A stretch of 64,000 bases of DNA from Asticcacaulis sp. AC402. Its GTDB lineage: Bacteria > Pseudomonadota > Alphaproteobacteria > Caulobacterales > Caulobacteraceae. The stretch lies in NCBI RefSeq assembly GCF_000495835.1, contig NZ_AWGC01000013.1, positions 124,001 through 188,000 on the forward strand, read 5' to 3'. Positions within the stretch are counted from its first letter, which is position 1. Each line of letters begins with the position of its first letter. The position numbers and the translations under genes are program-made. Below the pieces are notes generated by a model, which was not told the origin of the DNA, made no database searches, and saw nothing but the letters and a program-made list of their open reading frames with translations. This document shows, piece after piece, positions 17,516 through 26,154 of the stretch.

Positions 17516-18190
17516 TTGGATCGCGAGGTATTCCCGTCCTTCGATCCGGCCACCGGGACCTCATGCCTGACGTCGTGGCTGTATCTGGGGGCGTTGCGTG
17601 ACGCCGCCGACCTGGAAACGGCCGTGGGCGAGCCTGTTCGCGCCCACGACGCTAAGGCCAAAGCGGAGCGGCGCCGGGACATCCTGATGCGCGTTACGCG
17701 GGCGCAGGGTATCGAGGCCCCGATGGCATGCTGGAGACAAGCTACTATTTCTCTTGGTATCTCGTTCGCGCTTTCGAACACGCCGGTCTCGAGGATCGCT
17801 ACCAGGGCATGTTGCAGACCTGGCGCGGTCTGACCGCCTTAAACTTCAGCACAGGGCCGGAGCAGCAGGGCCGGAGCAGCAGGGCCGTACCCGCTCTGAC
17901 AGTCATGCCTGGAGCGCCCATCCCACGGCCGACCTGATCAGTTTGGTGGCAGGAATAAAGTCAGGCGCGCCCGGATATCGGTGCGTGGTTGTCGAGCCCC
18001 GTCTGGGTGGTCTGACGCAACTGGACGCGGCGGCGGCCACACCGTCGGGCCTGGTGTCTGTGTCTTACAGCTACGACACTGCCAAGAGGCTGAAGGTGAC
18101 GATTGCCAAGCCGGAGGGGTTACCGGGGGTGTTCGTCTGGAAGGAGCGAGACGGCGCAGATAGAATCGCCATCTTGCTCCGGGTATTTGC
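17516..18190 (+). pseudogene. Remnant of a GH78-type alpha-L-rhamnosidase-like glycosidase
   Basis: Three successive reading frames give fragments that together look like the C-terminal part of a bacterial alpha-L-rhamnosidase: YLGALRDAADLETAVGEP (frame 2), then LETSYYFSWYLVRAFEHAG (frame 1), then RSDSHAWSAHPTADLISLV and APGYRCVVVEPRLGGLTQL (frame 3). The last frame change is explained by a tandem duplication of 14 bases at 17852-17887; removing one unit rejoins the frames as STGPEQQGRTRSDSHAWS. Between the first two fragments part of the catalytic domain is also missing. The N-terminal two thirds of such an enzyme are absent, so it cannot be functional. The end runs into a repeat copy. Confidence 0.75.
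17852..17887 (+). repeat. 14-bp tandem duplication within the pseudogene
   Basis: CAGGGCCGGAGCAG occurs twice (17852-17865, 17866-17879) and is followed by CAGGGCCG. One extra unit shifts the frame by 14 bases, which matches the frame change observed here. Confidence 0.85.
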
Positions 18191-18196
18191 TTCGCC

Positions 18197-18243
18197 GCGC
18201 AGTTTTTCCGAAAAGTGGCATCCACTTTATCGGATTGCGCTAG
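18197..18243. repeat. Two-hairpin repeat, partial copy 4 (hairpin B only)
   Basis: GCGCAGTTTTTCCGAAAAGTGG faces CCACTTTATCGGATTGCGCTAG, the hairpin B unit of the family. It lies between the glycosidase remnant and the sulfotransferase start. Confidence 0.75.
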
Positions 18244-18277
18244 GCACAGCGGCGAAAAAAAGTCTAACCTGAGCGCC

Positions 18278-19894
18278 ATGCCGGCTCCAAAACCCATATC
18301 CCAACGCGCCATCGCCTCAGGGCTGCGCAATCCGCAACTGATGCAGGCGGCTTTGGCCTTGCACGATAACCGACTGGGTGAGGCCGAGCCGATCCTGAAA
18401 CGCCATCTGCATGCCCATCCGCTGGATGTAGCCGCAATTCGCATGCTGGCCGAGCTGGCAGCGCGTATCGGCCGGATGAAGGATTCCGAAGGCCTGCTGC
18501 GCCGGGCGCTGGAGATTGCGCCAGAATTCGGCGCTGCCCGCGCCAACCTGGCCACAGTACTCTACCGTCAGAACCGCCCAGGCGAAGCGATCATTGAGCT
18601 CAACCACCTGATCGTCGATGATCCCGACCATATCGGCTACAGCAACCTCAAAGCGGCGGCATTGGGCCGGATTGGCGAGTTCGACGAGGCTCTGGTCCTT
18701 TACCGCGAGGTGCTGAAACAGTGGCCACGCCAGCCCAAGGTGTGGATGAGCTACGGCCACATGCTGAAGACGGTCGGCCAGACCGCCGAGGGTGTTACCG
18801 CCTATCGTACGGCGCTGGAGCTGTCGCCGCATTTGGGCGAGGTATGGTGGAGCCTGGCCAACCTGAAAACCGTCAAGTTCACCGCCGAAGATGTCACCGC
18901 CATGCAAGCGGCGCTGGAAACGCCGGATCTCAGCGACGAGGACCGTTTTCACCTTGATTTTGCGCTCGGCAAAGCGTTGGAAGACGCCAAACAGCCGGAG
19001 GCCGCCTTTGCGCACTATGCCGCCGGGAATGCCCTGCGCAAGAGGGGGCTGGACTATGACGCCGGCGACATCGAGCGTCTGGTCACGGCAGGCTGTAATC
19101 TGTTCACGCCGGAGTTTTTCGCCGAACGGGCCGGAAAGGGCTGTCCCGCACCGGATGTGATCTTCGTCGTCGGCATGCCGCGCGCGGGCTCGACGCTGGT
19201 AGAGCAGATCCTGTCAAGCCACAGCCAGGTCGAAGGTACGTCGGAACTGGCCGACATCCCCAACCTGGCCAAACGCTGGAACGACTATCCGCGCCGTCTC
19301 GCCAGTCTGACGAGCGACAATCTGCGCGAACTGGGGGAGGAGTACCTGGAGCGTACCCGCATCCAGCGCAAGACCGACCGGCCGTTCTTTATCGACAAGC
19401 TGCCGAACAACTGGCTTCACACCGCCTTTATCCACCTGATCCTGCCAAATGCCAGGATCGTCGACGCCCGCCGCCACCCGCTGTCATGTTGTTTCTCCAA
19501 TTTCAAACAGCATTTCGCCAAGGGCCAGGCCTTCAGCTACGACCTGACGGACCTCGGTCGTTACTATCGGGACTATGTCCGGCTGATGGCCCACATTGAC
19601 AACGTCCTGCCAGGTCGCATCCACCGCGTCATCTATGAACGCATGGTCGAGGATACGGAAAGCCAGGTCCGCGGCCTGCTCAGCGCCTGCGGTCTGGACT
19701 TCGAGGAGTCCTGCCTGCGCTTTCATGAAACGGAACGAGCCGTGCGCACGCCGTCGTCAGAACAGGTGCGCCAGCCGATTTTTAAGGATGGCACAGAGGC
19801 ATGGCAGAGCTTCGAGCCGTGGCTGGAGCCGCTGAAAACGGTGTTGGGTCCCGTATTGCACCATTACCCGGATACCGCCAATCAGTCGTTGTAA
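18278..19894 (+). CDS. TPR-repeat sulfotransferase-family protein
   Basis: A 538-residue two-domain protein. The N-terminal half (about residues 20-270) is a chain of tetratricopeptide-like repeats, for example AALALHDNRLGEAEPILKRH and NLKAAALGRIGEFDEALVLY. The second half is a sulfotransferase domain: VVGMPRAGSTLVEQILSSH is the 5'-phosphosulfate-binding loop for PAPS and IVDARRHPLSCCFSNFKQHF the 3'-phosphate site. The acceptor is unknown. I chose ATG 18278; an upstream in-frame ATG lies within a repeat. It is followed by a TonB-dependent receptor; this pairing recurs in sphingomonads and Caulobacterales, to my knowledge. Confidence 0.9.
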   Translation: MPAPKPISQRAIASGLRNPQLMQAALALHDNRLGEAEPILKRHLHAHPLDVAAIRMLAELAARIGRMKDSEGLLRRALEIAPEFGAARANLATVLYRQNRPGEAIIELNHLIVDDPDHIGYSNLKAAALGRIGEFDEALVLYREVLKQWPRQPKVWMSYGHMLKTVGQTAEGVTAYRTALELSPHLGEVWWSLANLKTVKFTAEDVTAMQAALETPDLSDEDRFHLDFALGKALEDAKQPEAAFAHYAAGNALRKRGLDYDAGDIERLVTAGCNLFTPEFFAERAGKGCPAPDVIFVVGMPRAGSTLVEQILSSHSQVEGTSELADIPNLAKRWNDYPRRLASLTSDNLRELGEEYLERTRIQRKTDRPFFIDKLPNNWLHTAFIHLILPNARIVDARRHPLSCCFSNFKQHFAKGQAFSYDLTDLGRYYRDYVRLMAHIDNVLPGRIHRVIYERMVEDTESQVRGLLSACGLDFEESCLRFHETERAVRTPSSEQVRQPIFKDGTEAWQSFEPWLEPLKTVLGPVLHHYPDTANQSL

Positions 19895-20041
19895 CTCTAG
19901 GGAAACCTTACCGTTCTGTAATCGATTCCGTGACAATTCCGTCACGTTGTCTAAGCCAATTCTCGCGTCGCACCATTGCCGATTGACGCGCAAGCCCATC
20001 AGTCACAATCATGTCACATTCCATCTTTCCGGGAGACAGAC

Positions 20042-22492
20042 ATGAGAACGCGGATTTTGTCGGCAACCCTGCTGACCACCACCATGCTGACGGCCCTGCC
20101 GGCCGTCGTACAGGCTCAGGATACATCACCCCGTAACGAAGATACGGTCGAGGTCATCGTTACCGCCCAGAAGCGTAGCGAACGCCTATCCAATGTGCCG
20201 ATCGCGATTACGGCCCTTACGACCAAGAAGCTGGACCAGCTGAATATCGGCAACTTCAACGACTACGCGTTGCAGCTTCCCAGCGTGTCGTTCCAAACCT
20301 CCCAGCCGGGGTCGACCAATGTCTATATGCGCGGCGTCGCCTCCGGCGGCGACGGCAACCACTCCGGTTCGCTCCCCAGCGTCGGGGTCTATCTCGACGA
20401 ACAGCCGGTCACCACGATCGGCGGCGCGCTCGATGTCCACATCTATGACGTTTCGCGCATTGAATCCCTGGCCGGGCCCCAGGGCACACTGTACGGCGCC
20501 TCGTCCCAGGCCGGCACCATCCGCATCATCACCAATAAGCCGGACCAGTCCGGTGTCTACGGCCGCTTCGACGCCGAGGCCAACAGCATTACCGGCGGTG
20601 AGACCGGCGGCAAGCTGGAAGGCATGCTAAATGTTCCGCTCAGCCCGGGCGTTGCCCTTCGGGTGGTTGGCTGGACCGAAACGACCGGCGGCTATATCGA
20701 CAATGTGCCGGGTTCACGTAGTTTCCTGCCGGCCGCGGGCGGTATCACCGTCAACAATGACGATCTTGTTGAAAACGACTTCAACGATCTTAGCCTGTCA
20801 GGCGCACGCGCCGCCTTGAAGATCGACTTCTCGGAGGACTGGACGGCCACGGCCTCGCTGATGGGTCAGACTCAGAAGACGACCGGCATTTTCGGTATGG
20901 ATGAAGATCTCGGCGACATGAAGGTTCAGCGCTTCTATCCCGACTACGCCAAGGACCGGTTCGCGCAGGCCGCCTTGACGGTAGAGGGCAAGATCGGCAA
21001 TTTCGATGTCACCTATGCCACCGCCCATATGGATCGCAAGTCGTCGTCGAACTCGGACTATACCGACTACGCCGAAGCCTATGATGAAATCTACGCCGGC
21101 TCCGGCGGACTGGCCGGCTACTTCTATCTGTACGACTCCAATGGCGACACAGTCGACCCCCGTCAGTACATCAACGGTTCTTATGACTATGGCAAGACCA
21201 GCCATGAACTGCGCATCGCCTCGCCGTCGGACGGCAAGCTGCGCTGGATCGCGGGCGCCTTCTATCAGGAACAGACCAACCATATCTTCCAGAACTATAT
21301 CATCCCGGATCTGGCGGCGGACGTGTCGGTCAATGGCTGGCCGGAAACCCTGTGGCTGACGCTTCAGGACCGTGAGGACAAGGATACGGCCGTCTTCGGT
21401 GAAGTCACCTATGACTTCACGCCCACCCTAAGTGTAACCGCTGGTCTGCGTCTCTATGAATATGAAAATTCGCTGATCGGCTTCTTCGGCTTTGGGCGCA
21501 ACCCGAACGGTCCGCCCTGGAACGGTGCCGGATCTTCACGCACCGGTGTTGCCGCGTGCTTCACCACCACGGGTACCGTCCGTGACGACTATAATGCCAA
21601 CAGACCCAGCACGCTGCTGACCTCGGGTGGTGTTGCAGGCACCCCCTGCACGAACTTGGGTGAAGTCAGCGGCAATGCTGTTGTACCGAAAGTCGCCAAG
21701 GGAGACGGCTCGACCTATCGTCTGAACCTGAGCTGGAAGCCGAAGGCCAACCGCCTGTATTACGCGACCCTGTCAACTGGCTTCCGGCCGGGCGGCATCA
21801 ACCGTCGTGGCGACTACGATTACGAGCCCGACTACCTCACCAACATGGAGGCCGGGTGGAAGGTTAGCCTGGCGGACGGCACTTTGCGTTTCAGTGGCGC
21901 TGTTTATCAACAGAAATGGGAGAATTTCCAATTCTCCTTCCTGGGTGAAAACAGCTTCACACAGATTCGCAACGGTGTTGACGCCACGATCAACGGCGTG
22001 GAAATGGAAGCGACGTGGGCTCCGACCTCGCAACTGACCCTGACGAGCAGCGCAGCCTTTACGGACGCCAAGACCGACGAACCCCTGTGCTCCGATATCT
22101 TCGCCGACTGTCAGAACCCGGGCGATCTGGCCCCCTCCGGAACCCGCCTGCCGGTCACACCGGAAGTCAAGCTGAGCGGCAGCGCGCGCTACACCTGGAC
22201 GAACAACGAGTTCCGTCCCTACGTTCAGGGCGTCTTCGCCTATCAGAGCAAAGCCAGTTCGGATCTGCGTCTGGCGGATGCGGCCACCGTCGGTGAAATG
22301 CCCAGCTTCGCCACCATTAATCTGTCGGGCGGCTTCGAATGGACGACCTGGACGGTGGAAGCCTATGTCAGCAACCTGACCGACGAGCGCGGTCAACTAT
22401 CGCGGTATGTCGCTTGCTCCGTCTGTACCCGTCCGTATGCGGTTATCATCCAACCGCAGACCGTCGGTATCCGCCTCGGCTCGAAGTTCTAA
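20042..22492 (+). CDS. TonB-dependent outer-membrane receptor
   Basis: An 816-residue outer-membrane transporter. A signal peptide ends at about residue 24 (LPAVVQAQ), followed by a TonB box region DTVEVIVTAQKRSERLSNVP, the plug domain (VYMRGVAS, VGVYLDEQPV, RIESLAGPQGTLYGASSQAGTIRI) and a 22-strand barrel ending in an aromatic C terminus (VGIRLGSKF). The start at 20042 is preferred to a longer frame from 19976. Substrate unknown; a carbohydrate is conceivable given the neighbouring glycosidase remnant, but that is inference. It ends with a strong terminator. Confidence 0.94.
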   Translation: MRTRILSATLLTTTMLTALPAVVQAQDTSPRNEDTVEVIVTAQKRSERLSNVPIAITALTTKKLDQLNIGNFNDYALQLPSVSFQTSQPGSTNVYMRGVASGGDGNHSGSLPSVGVYLDEQPVTTIGGALDVHIYDVSRIESLAGPQGTLYGASSQAGTIRIITNKPDQSGVYGRFDAEANSITGGETGGKLEGMLNVPLSPGVALRVVGWTETTGGYIDNVPGSRSFLPAAGGITVNNDDLVENDFNDLSLSGARAALKIDFSEDWTATASLMGQTQKTTGIFGMDEDLGDMKVQRFYPDYAKDRFAQAALTVEGKIGNFDVTYATAHMDRKSSSNSDYTDYAEAYDEIYAGSGGLAGYFYLYDSNGDTVDPRQYINGSYDYGKTSHELRIASPSDGKLRWIAGAFYQEQTNHIFQNYIIPDLAADVSVNGWPETLWLTLQDREDKDTAVFGEVTYDFTPTLSVTAGLRLYEYENSLIGFFGFGRNPNGPPWNGAGSSRTGVAACFTTTGTVRDDYNANRPSTLLTSGGVAGTPCTNLGEVSGNAVVPKVAKGDGSTYRLNLSWKPKANRLYYATLSTGFRPGGINRRGDYDYEPDYLTNMEAGWKVSLADGTLRFSGAVYQQKWENFQFSFLGENSFTQIRNGVDATINGVEMEATWAPTSQLTLTSSAAFTDAKTDEPLCSDIFADCQNPGDLAPSGTRLPVTPEVKLSGSARYTWTNNEFRPYVQGVFAYQSKASSDLRLADAATVGEMPSFATINLSGGFEWTTWTVEAYVSNLTDERGQLSRYVACSVCTRPYAVIIQPQTVGIRLGSKF

Positions 22493-22519
22493 GACATAGA
22501 ACACGTCAGTCCAAAATGG

Positions 22520-22554
22520 ATCGCCGCGCATCATCCGATGCGCGGCGATTTATT
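22520..22554 (+). terminator. Rho-independent terminator of the receptor gene
   Basis: ATCGCCGCGCAT-CATCCG-ATGCGCGGCGAT is a perfect 12-pair stem with a 6-base loop, followed by TTATTC. It is 27 bases after the receptor stop codon. Confidence 0.85.
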
Positions 22555-22814
22555 CAACAATTTCGTAACGTTGTTCTTAAACATTTCCTCATCGTATTTT
22601 GATATCCTGAAACAGTACATAGCTGTGTGGCCGGGCCGGTGGGTCCGGTGATTCAGAACGACCATGATGGGTGTCACGTGATGATTAAGGTCAATGCCGT
22701 CAATTGGATTGCTGCTGCCCGGCAATTCGCTCCGCAAGCTTCCCTGCCCGTTTCGTCGGCAGCGTTTGCCCGCCCGGTGACGCAGAAACCCGACCTCATC
22801 GCCAAGCGTTTAGC

Positions 22815-22859
22815 CTGAAAGAGTCTGGCTTGAAAGATTCTGGCTTGAAAGAATCTGGC
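22815..22859 (+). repeat. Three 15-bp tandem repeats
   Basis: CTGAAAGAGTCTGGC, TTGAAAGATTCTGGC and TTGAAAGAATCTGGC are three consecutive near-identical units. In the frame of the following HD gene they read KESGL-KDSGL-KESGL, and each unit after the first offers a TTG start preceded by GAAAG. Confidence 0.85.
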
Positions 22860-23528
22860 CTGATCCCCGATCTGGAGCGCCACTGGTTCGACCTGGCTGC
22901 CCGGCTTGGCTTGGCTGAGCCAGGTTTCCTGTGGGGCGACCTGTCGGCTGCCTATAGCGAGCCGCATCGCCATTACCATACCTTAACTCACATCGCGGCG
23001 ACGGTGGTGCAGTTCAATAGTGTGCGTGACCGTTTCGACGAGCCTGACCAGGCGTTGCTGGCCCTTTTCTATCACGACATTGTCTATGATCCGGCGCGGC
23101 GCGACAACGAAGCCCTGAGCGCTGATCGTCTGCGCGACAGCCTGCCCGGCAAGGATACGATACGCGCCTGCCGCCACATCCTGGCGACCCAGGCCCATCT
23201 CAAATCAGATGACCCCGACACTAACCTGGTGCTCGACATCGATATGTCGATCCTGGGGGCGCCCTGGCCGGAGTATCTCGCCTATGCCCGCGGGGTGTGG
23301 CGCGAATATGCGCCGGTGTACGGGCCCCTTGCCTATGCAGCCGGCCGCGTGGCCATCTTTCTGACTCCCACCCTCGAGCGCGACCACATCTTTCTGACGC
23401 CGGCGTTTTCCGATCTTGATGCCACGGCGCGGCACAATCTCGGGGCTGAGCGCGACCTGTGGCAGAGCGGTGAATTTGAGGCTATAGATGCGGGCCAGAC
23501 TCAACGGAGGCCCCCATGGGACAGATGA
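22845..23528 (+). CDS. Predicted metal-dependent HD-superfamily phosphohydrolase
   Basis: About 227 residues from the start chosen here. The pattern fits the COG4339-type HD family: HRHYHTLTHI (first metal ligand), LFYHDIVYDP (the His-Asp pair), RHILATQAHL and LVLDIDMSILGAPWPEYLAYARGVWREY. The substrate is unknown. The frame is open upstream to 22704 but has no ATG; relatives begin close to the LERHWFDLAARLGL segment, so a TTG at 22830 or 22845 inside the tandem repeat is most likely. It overlaps the next gene by 13 bases. Confidence 0.75.
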   Translation: MKESGLIPDLERHWFDLAARLGLAEPGFLWGDLSAAYSEPHRHYHTLTHIAATVVQFNSVRDRFDEPDQALLALFYHDIVYDPARRDNEALSADRLRDSLPGKDTIRACRHILATQAHLKSDDPDTNLVLDIDMSILGAPWPEYLAYARGVWREYAPVYGPLAYAAGRVAIFLTPTLERDHIFLTPAFSDLDATARHNLGAERDLWQSGEFEAIDAGQTQRRPPWDR

Positions 23529-24178
23529 TCAGCCTGAAACGCCCGGACGGCAGCGGACTTGACGCCTACCAATCCGATATCGACGTCTCCCGCCCCGGCG
23601 TCATCGTCCTGCAGGAGTGGTGGGGCCTAAACGACCATATCAAGACGATCGTCGACCGCTTTGCCGGCGAAGGCTTCAACGCCGTTGCGCCAGACCTGTA
23701 CCATGGTCGCGTGACCGGGGATGCCGACGAGGCCTCACACATGATGAACGGTCTCGACTTTCCGGGCGCGGTCCATCAGGACGTCGCCGCGACTTTCGAT
23801 CATCTGAAAACAGTCAATGAACGGGTAGCGGTGATGGGCTTCTGCATGGGAGGTGCCCTGGCTCTGGCCTCGGCGGCGCGGTTGGAAGGGTTTGCCGCGG
23901 CGGTCTGCTTCTACGGTGTACCGCCCAAGGCTTTTGCCGACCCGGCCGATATTCGCATCCCGTTCCAGGGCCACTTCGGTACCCTGGACGATTGGGTGAC
24001 ACCGTCGGTGGTGGCCGACATGGAAGCTGCGATGACGGCGGCCGGCAATTCACCCGACTTTTATAGCTACGACGCCGACCACGCCTTCTTCAACAAGACG
24101 CGGCCGGAAGTCTACAACCCGGAAGCGGCCGAGCTGGCCTGGAAGCGGATGATGGCCTTCCTGCGCGCCAGCCTGTAG
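23516..24178 (+). CDS. Dienelactone hydrolase-family protein
   Basis: A 220-residue alpha/beta hydrolase of the carboxymethylenebutenolidase type. The nucleophile Cys110 sits in MGFCMGG, the His is in SYDADHAFFN near residue 189 and an Asp is in GTLDDWV near residue 159, giving a Cys-Asp-His triad. VIVLQEWWGLNDHI and NAVAPDLYHG are typical of the family. The natural substrate cannot be inferred; most genomic copies do not act in chloroaromatic breakdown. It overlaps the HD gene, so the two are probably translated from one mRNA. Confidence 0.9.
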   Translation: MGQMISLKRPDGSGLDAYQSDIDVSRPGVIVLQEWWGLNDHIKTIVDRFAGEGFNAVAPDLYHGRVTGDADEASHMMNGLDFPGAVHQDVAATFDHLKTVNERVAVMGFCMGGALALASAARLEGFAAAVCFYGVPPKAFADPADIRIPFQGHFGTLDDWVTPSVVADMEAAMTAAGNSPDFYSYDADHAFFNKTRPEVYNPEAAELAWKRMMAFLRASL

Positions 24179-24256
24179 GGAAGCCCAAAGATTGACCTTT
24201 ACCTCGTTCGGGTTTAGCGAAAACCAGCACCGTTCAAAATCCAGGGTACCGACAAA

Positions 24257-24877
24257 TTGACCGTATTTTACCACGAAGGCGATCTGCCGGCCGCCCTTGA
24301 CCTGGGCAAGAGCGTCGCCATCGACTCCGAGACCATGGGCCTGCGTTTTGGCCGGGACGACCTGTGTGTCGTCCAGCTGTCCGCCGGCGACGGCCACGCC
24401 CATGTCGTCCGCCTGAACCGACCGGCCTATGACTGCCCGAACCTGAAGGCCCTTTTGGTCGAACCTTCAGTGCTGAAACTGTTTCACTACGGTCGGTTCG
24501 ACATCGGCATGTTCGCCCTGCACCTGGGCGTGGCGACGACGCCGGTCTATTGCACCAAGATCGCCTCGAAACTGGCGCGGACCTATACCGATCGCCACGG
24601 CCTGAAAGATCTGGCGCGCGAACTGCTTGGCGTAGACATGTCCAAAGCCCAGCAGAGCTCGGACTGGGGGGCGGCCACCCTGTTGCCGGAACAACTGGCC
24701 TATGCGGCCTCGGATGTTTTGCACCTGCACGCCCTAAAAGACCGGCTGGACGCGATGCTGGCGCGCGAAGGCCGCGCCGCCCTGGCCCAGGCCTGTTTCG
24801 AGTTTTTGCCGCAGCGCGTCAAACTGGATTTGGCAGGATGGGAAGATTGCGATATCTTTGCCCATAGCTGGATATAG
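24257..24877 (+). CDS. RNase D-like 3'-5' exonuclease
   Basis: A 206-residue DEDDy-type exonuclease domain without the HRDC domains of full-length RNase D. The acidic residues are visible in AIDSETMGL (Asp-x-Glu), HYGRFDIGMF and YAASDVLHLH, the last giving the YxxxD motif. Such short alphaproteobacterial proteins are thought to trim structured RNA 3' ends. The start is a TTG at 24257 (MTVFYHEGDLP); no ATG lies nearby in frame. It precedes lptC by 52 bases and may be part of the lpt transcript. Confidence 0.88.
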   Translation: MTVFYHEGDLPAALDLGKSVAIDSETMGLRFGRDDLCVVQLSAGDGHAHVVRLNRPAYDCPNLKALLVEPSVLKLFHYGRFDIGMFALHLGVATTPVYCTKIASKLARTYTDRHGLKDLARELLGVDMSKAQQSSDWGAATLLPEQLAYAASDVLHLHALKDRLDAMLAREGRAALAQACFEFLPQRVKLDLAGWEDCDIFAHSWI

Positions 24878-24929
24878 TTTTGCTTCAACGCGCCCTTCCA
24901 GGGCGCCAGGCCAGCCTAGGACACCTTGA

Positions 24930-25601
24930 ATGGATCTGACAGAGATCAACGCACGGCTTGCGCAGGACGATGCGACCATCGAGGTCGATGAGCGCAATCA
25001 ACGCCTGGGCAAGCAGGTCGCCGCCGTGCGCCGCCGTTCACGCCTGATCCATAGCCTGCGTACCCTGTTTCCTGCCGCCATTATCGGGCTGGTCGTCCTC
25101 AATTTCGGCTGGATCATTGTTACCAGCGTCCTGAATTCGATGAATGTCTATAGCGGTAATTCCAATGAAATTCGCATGACCAATCCGCGTTATCACGGCC
25201 AGACCGGCAAGGGCGAGCACTATACCATCAGCGGGCTGGAAGCCGTCCGCCGCGGCAAGGACTCGACCACAGTTATCCTGAAATCGCCCGTGATGGAGTT
25301 CAAGGGCAACAAGGATGGCACCACGCGCATGGCCGCGACCAACGGCGTCTTCGACCAGCAGACGCGCAAGTTCACCATGACCGGCAATGTGGTACTGATC
25401 ACCGGCGGTGCGGACTTTACCTTCAAGACGCAGGAAGCCATTGTCGATCTGAACAATTCGACCGTTTACGGCGACAAACACGTTGAAGGAAACAGCTCTG
25501 TCGGTCATATAGTGGGCGAATCCTTCGTGATTTCCGACAATGGCAACTCGGTCCGCTTCCAGGGCAGGGGCGCTGCCCAAGTCAAGGCAGAGATGAAGTA
25601 G
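24930..25601 (+). CDS. lptC: LPS export ABC transporter periplasmic protein LptC
   Basis: A 223-residue bitopic inner-membrane protein that receives lipopolysaccharide from LptB2FG and passes it to LptA. A basic cytoplasmic segment (VRRRSRLIHSLR) precedes one transmembrane helix at about residues 46-67, and the remainder is a beta-jellyroll periplasmic domain (TISGLEAVRRGKDSTTVIL, DGTTRMAATNGVFDQQTRKF). The gene opens the conserved lptC-lptA-lptB-rpoN-hpf-ptsN order, which supports the call. Confidence 0.9.
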   Translation: MDLTEINARLAQDDATIEVDERNQRLGKQVAAVRRRSRLIHSLRTLFPAAIIGLVVLNFGWIIVTSVLNSMNVYSGNSNEIRMTNPRYHGQTGKGEHYTISGLEAVRRGKDSTTVILKSPVMEFKGNKDGTTRMAATNGVFDQQTRKFTMTGNVVLITGGADFTFKTQEAIVDLNNSTVYGDKHVEGNSSVGHIVGESFVISDNGNSVRFQGRGAAQVKAEMK

Positions 25602-25613
25602 AGGGTTAAAGCG

Positions 25614-26150
25614 ATGACGACGAAACTTTTCCTGGCTGCGATCTTCGCTGTAGGTGTTGGCTTGACGAGCCCGGCCATTGCCCAGGTGGCGCAGGAAGGT
25701 GGGCCGGTCATGGTCGGCGGAGACAGCTGGCATGCCGATGAGAACGCCCTGACCCAGACCTGGGAAGGCCGTGTCGAGGTCGTGCAGTCCAATTCCCGCC
25801 TGCGCGCAGACCATGTTGTCATAAGCCATGCCTCGGGCGGCGAGGGCGAGAACAAAGGCTGGGGCGAGGTCACCCGGATCGAAGCCACGGGCAACGTCTA
25901 TTACGTTACGCCGGAAAATACGGTGAAGGGCAATACAGCCGTCTATACCAAGTCCGACGACACCATGGTCATTTCCGGTGACGTCGTGCTGAAGCAGGGA
26001 AAGAACGTCATGTCAGGGACGCGGCTTGTCGCTGCGATTGGCGCCGGAACGACCACAATGGACGCCGCGCCGGGCTCGACGAACAAAGGCCGCGTCAAGG
26101 CTGTGCTGTATCCGGACGAAAAGCAGGCCAACCAGGCGGCCGGTAACTGA
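25614..26150 (+). CDS. lptA: LPS transport periplasmic protein LptA
   Basis: A 178-residue periplasmic OstA/LptA-like protein that polymerises to bridge LptC and LptD. A signal peptide ends near residue 24 (TSPAIAQ). The jellyroll repeats characteristic of the family follow (LTQTWEGRVEVVQSNSRLRADHV region, then EATGNVYYVTPENTVKGNTAVY and VISGDVVLKQGKNVMSG). It starts 12 bases after lptC and is followed by lptB after 4 bases, so the three genes are one operon. Confidence 0.93.
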   Translation: MTTKLFLAAIFAVGVGLTSPAIAQVAQEGGPVMVGGDSWHADENALTQTWEGRVEVVQSNSRLRADHVVISHASGGEGENKGWGEVTRIEATGNVYYVTPENTVKGNTAVYTKSDDTMVISGDVVLKQGKNVMSGTRLVAAIGAGTTTMDAAPGSTNKGRVKAVLYPDEKQANQAAGN

Positions 26151-26154
26151 TCCC

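Noticed and set aside
17342-18190. An intact gene between the tRNA and the sulfotransferase
   Set aside because: Conserved glycosidase segments fall in three different frames and most of the enzyme is missing, so it is annotated as a pseudogene.
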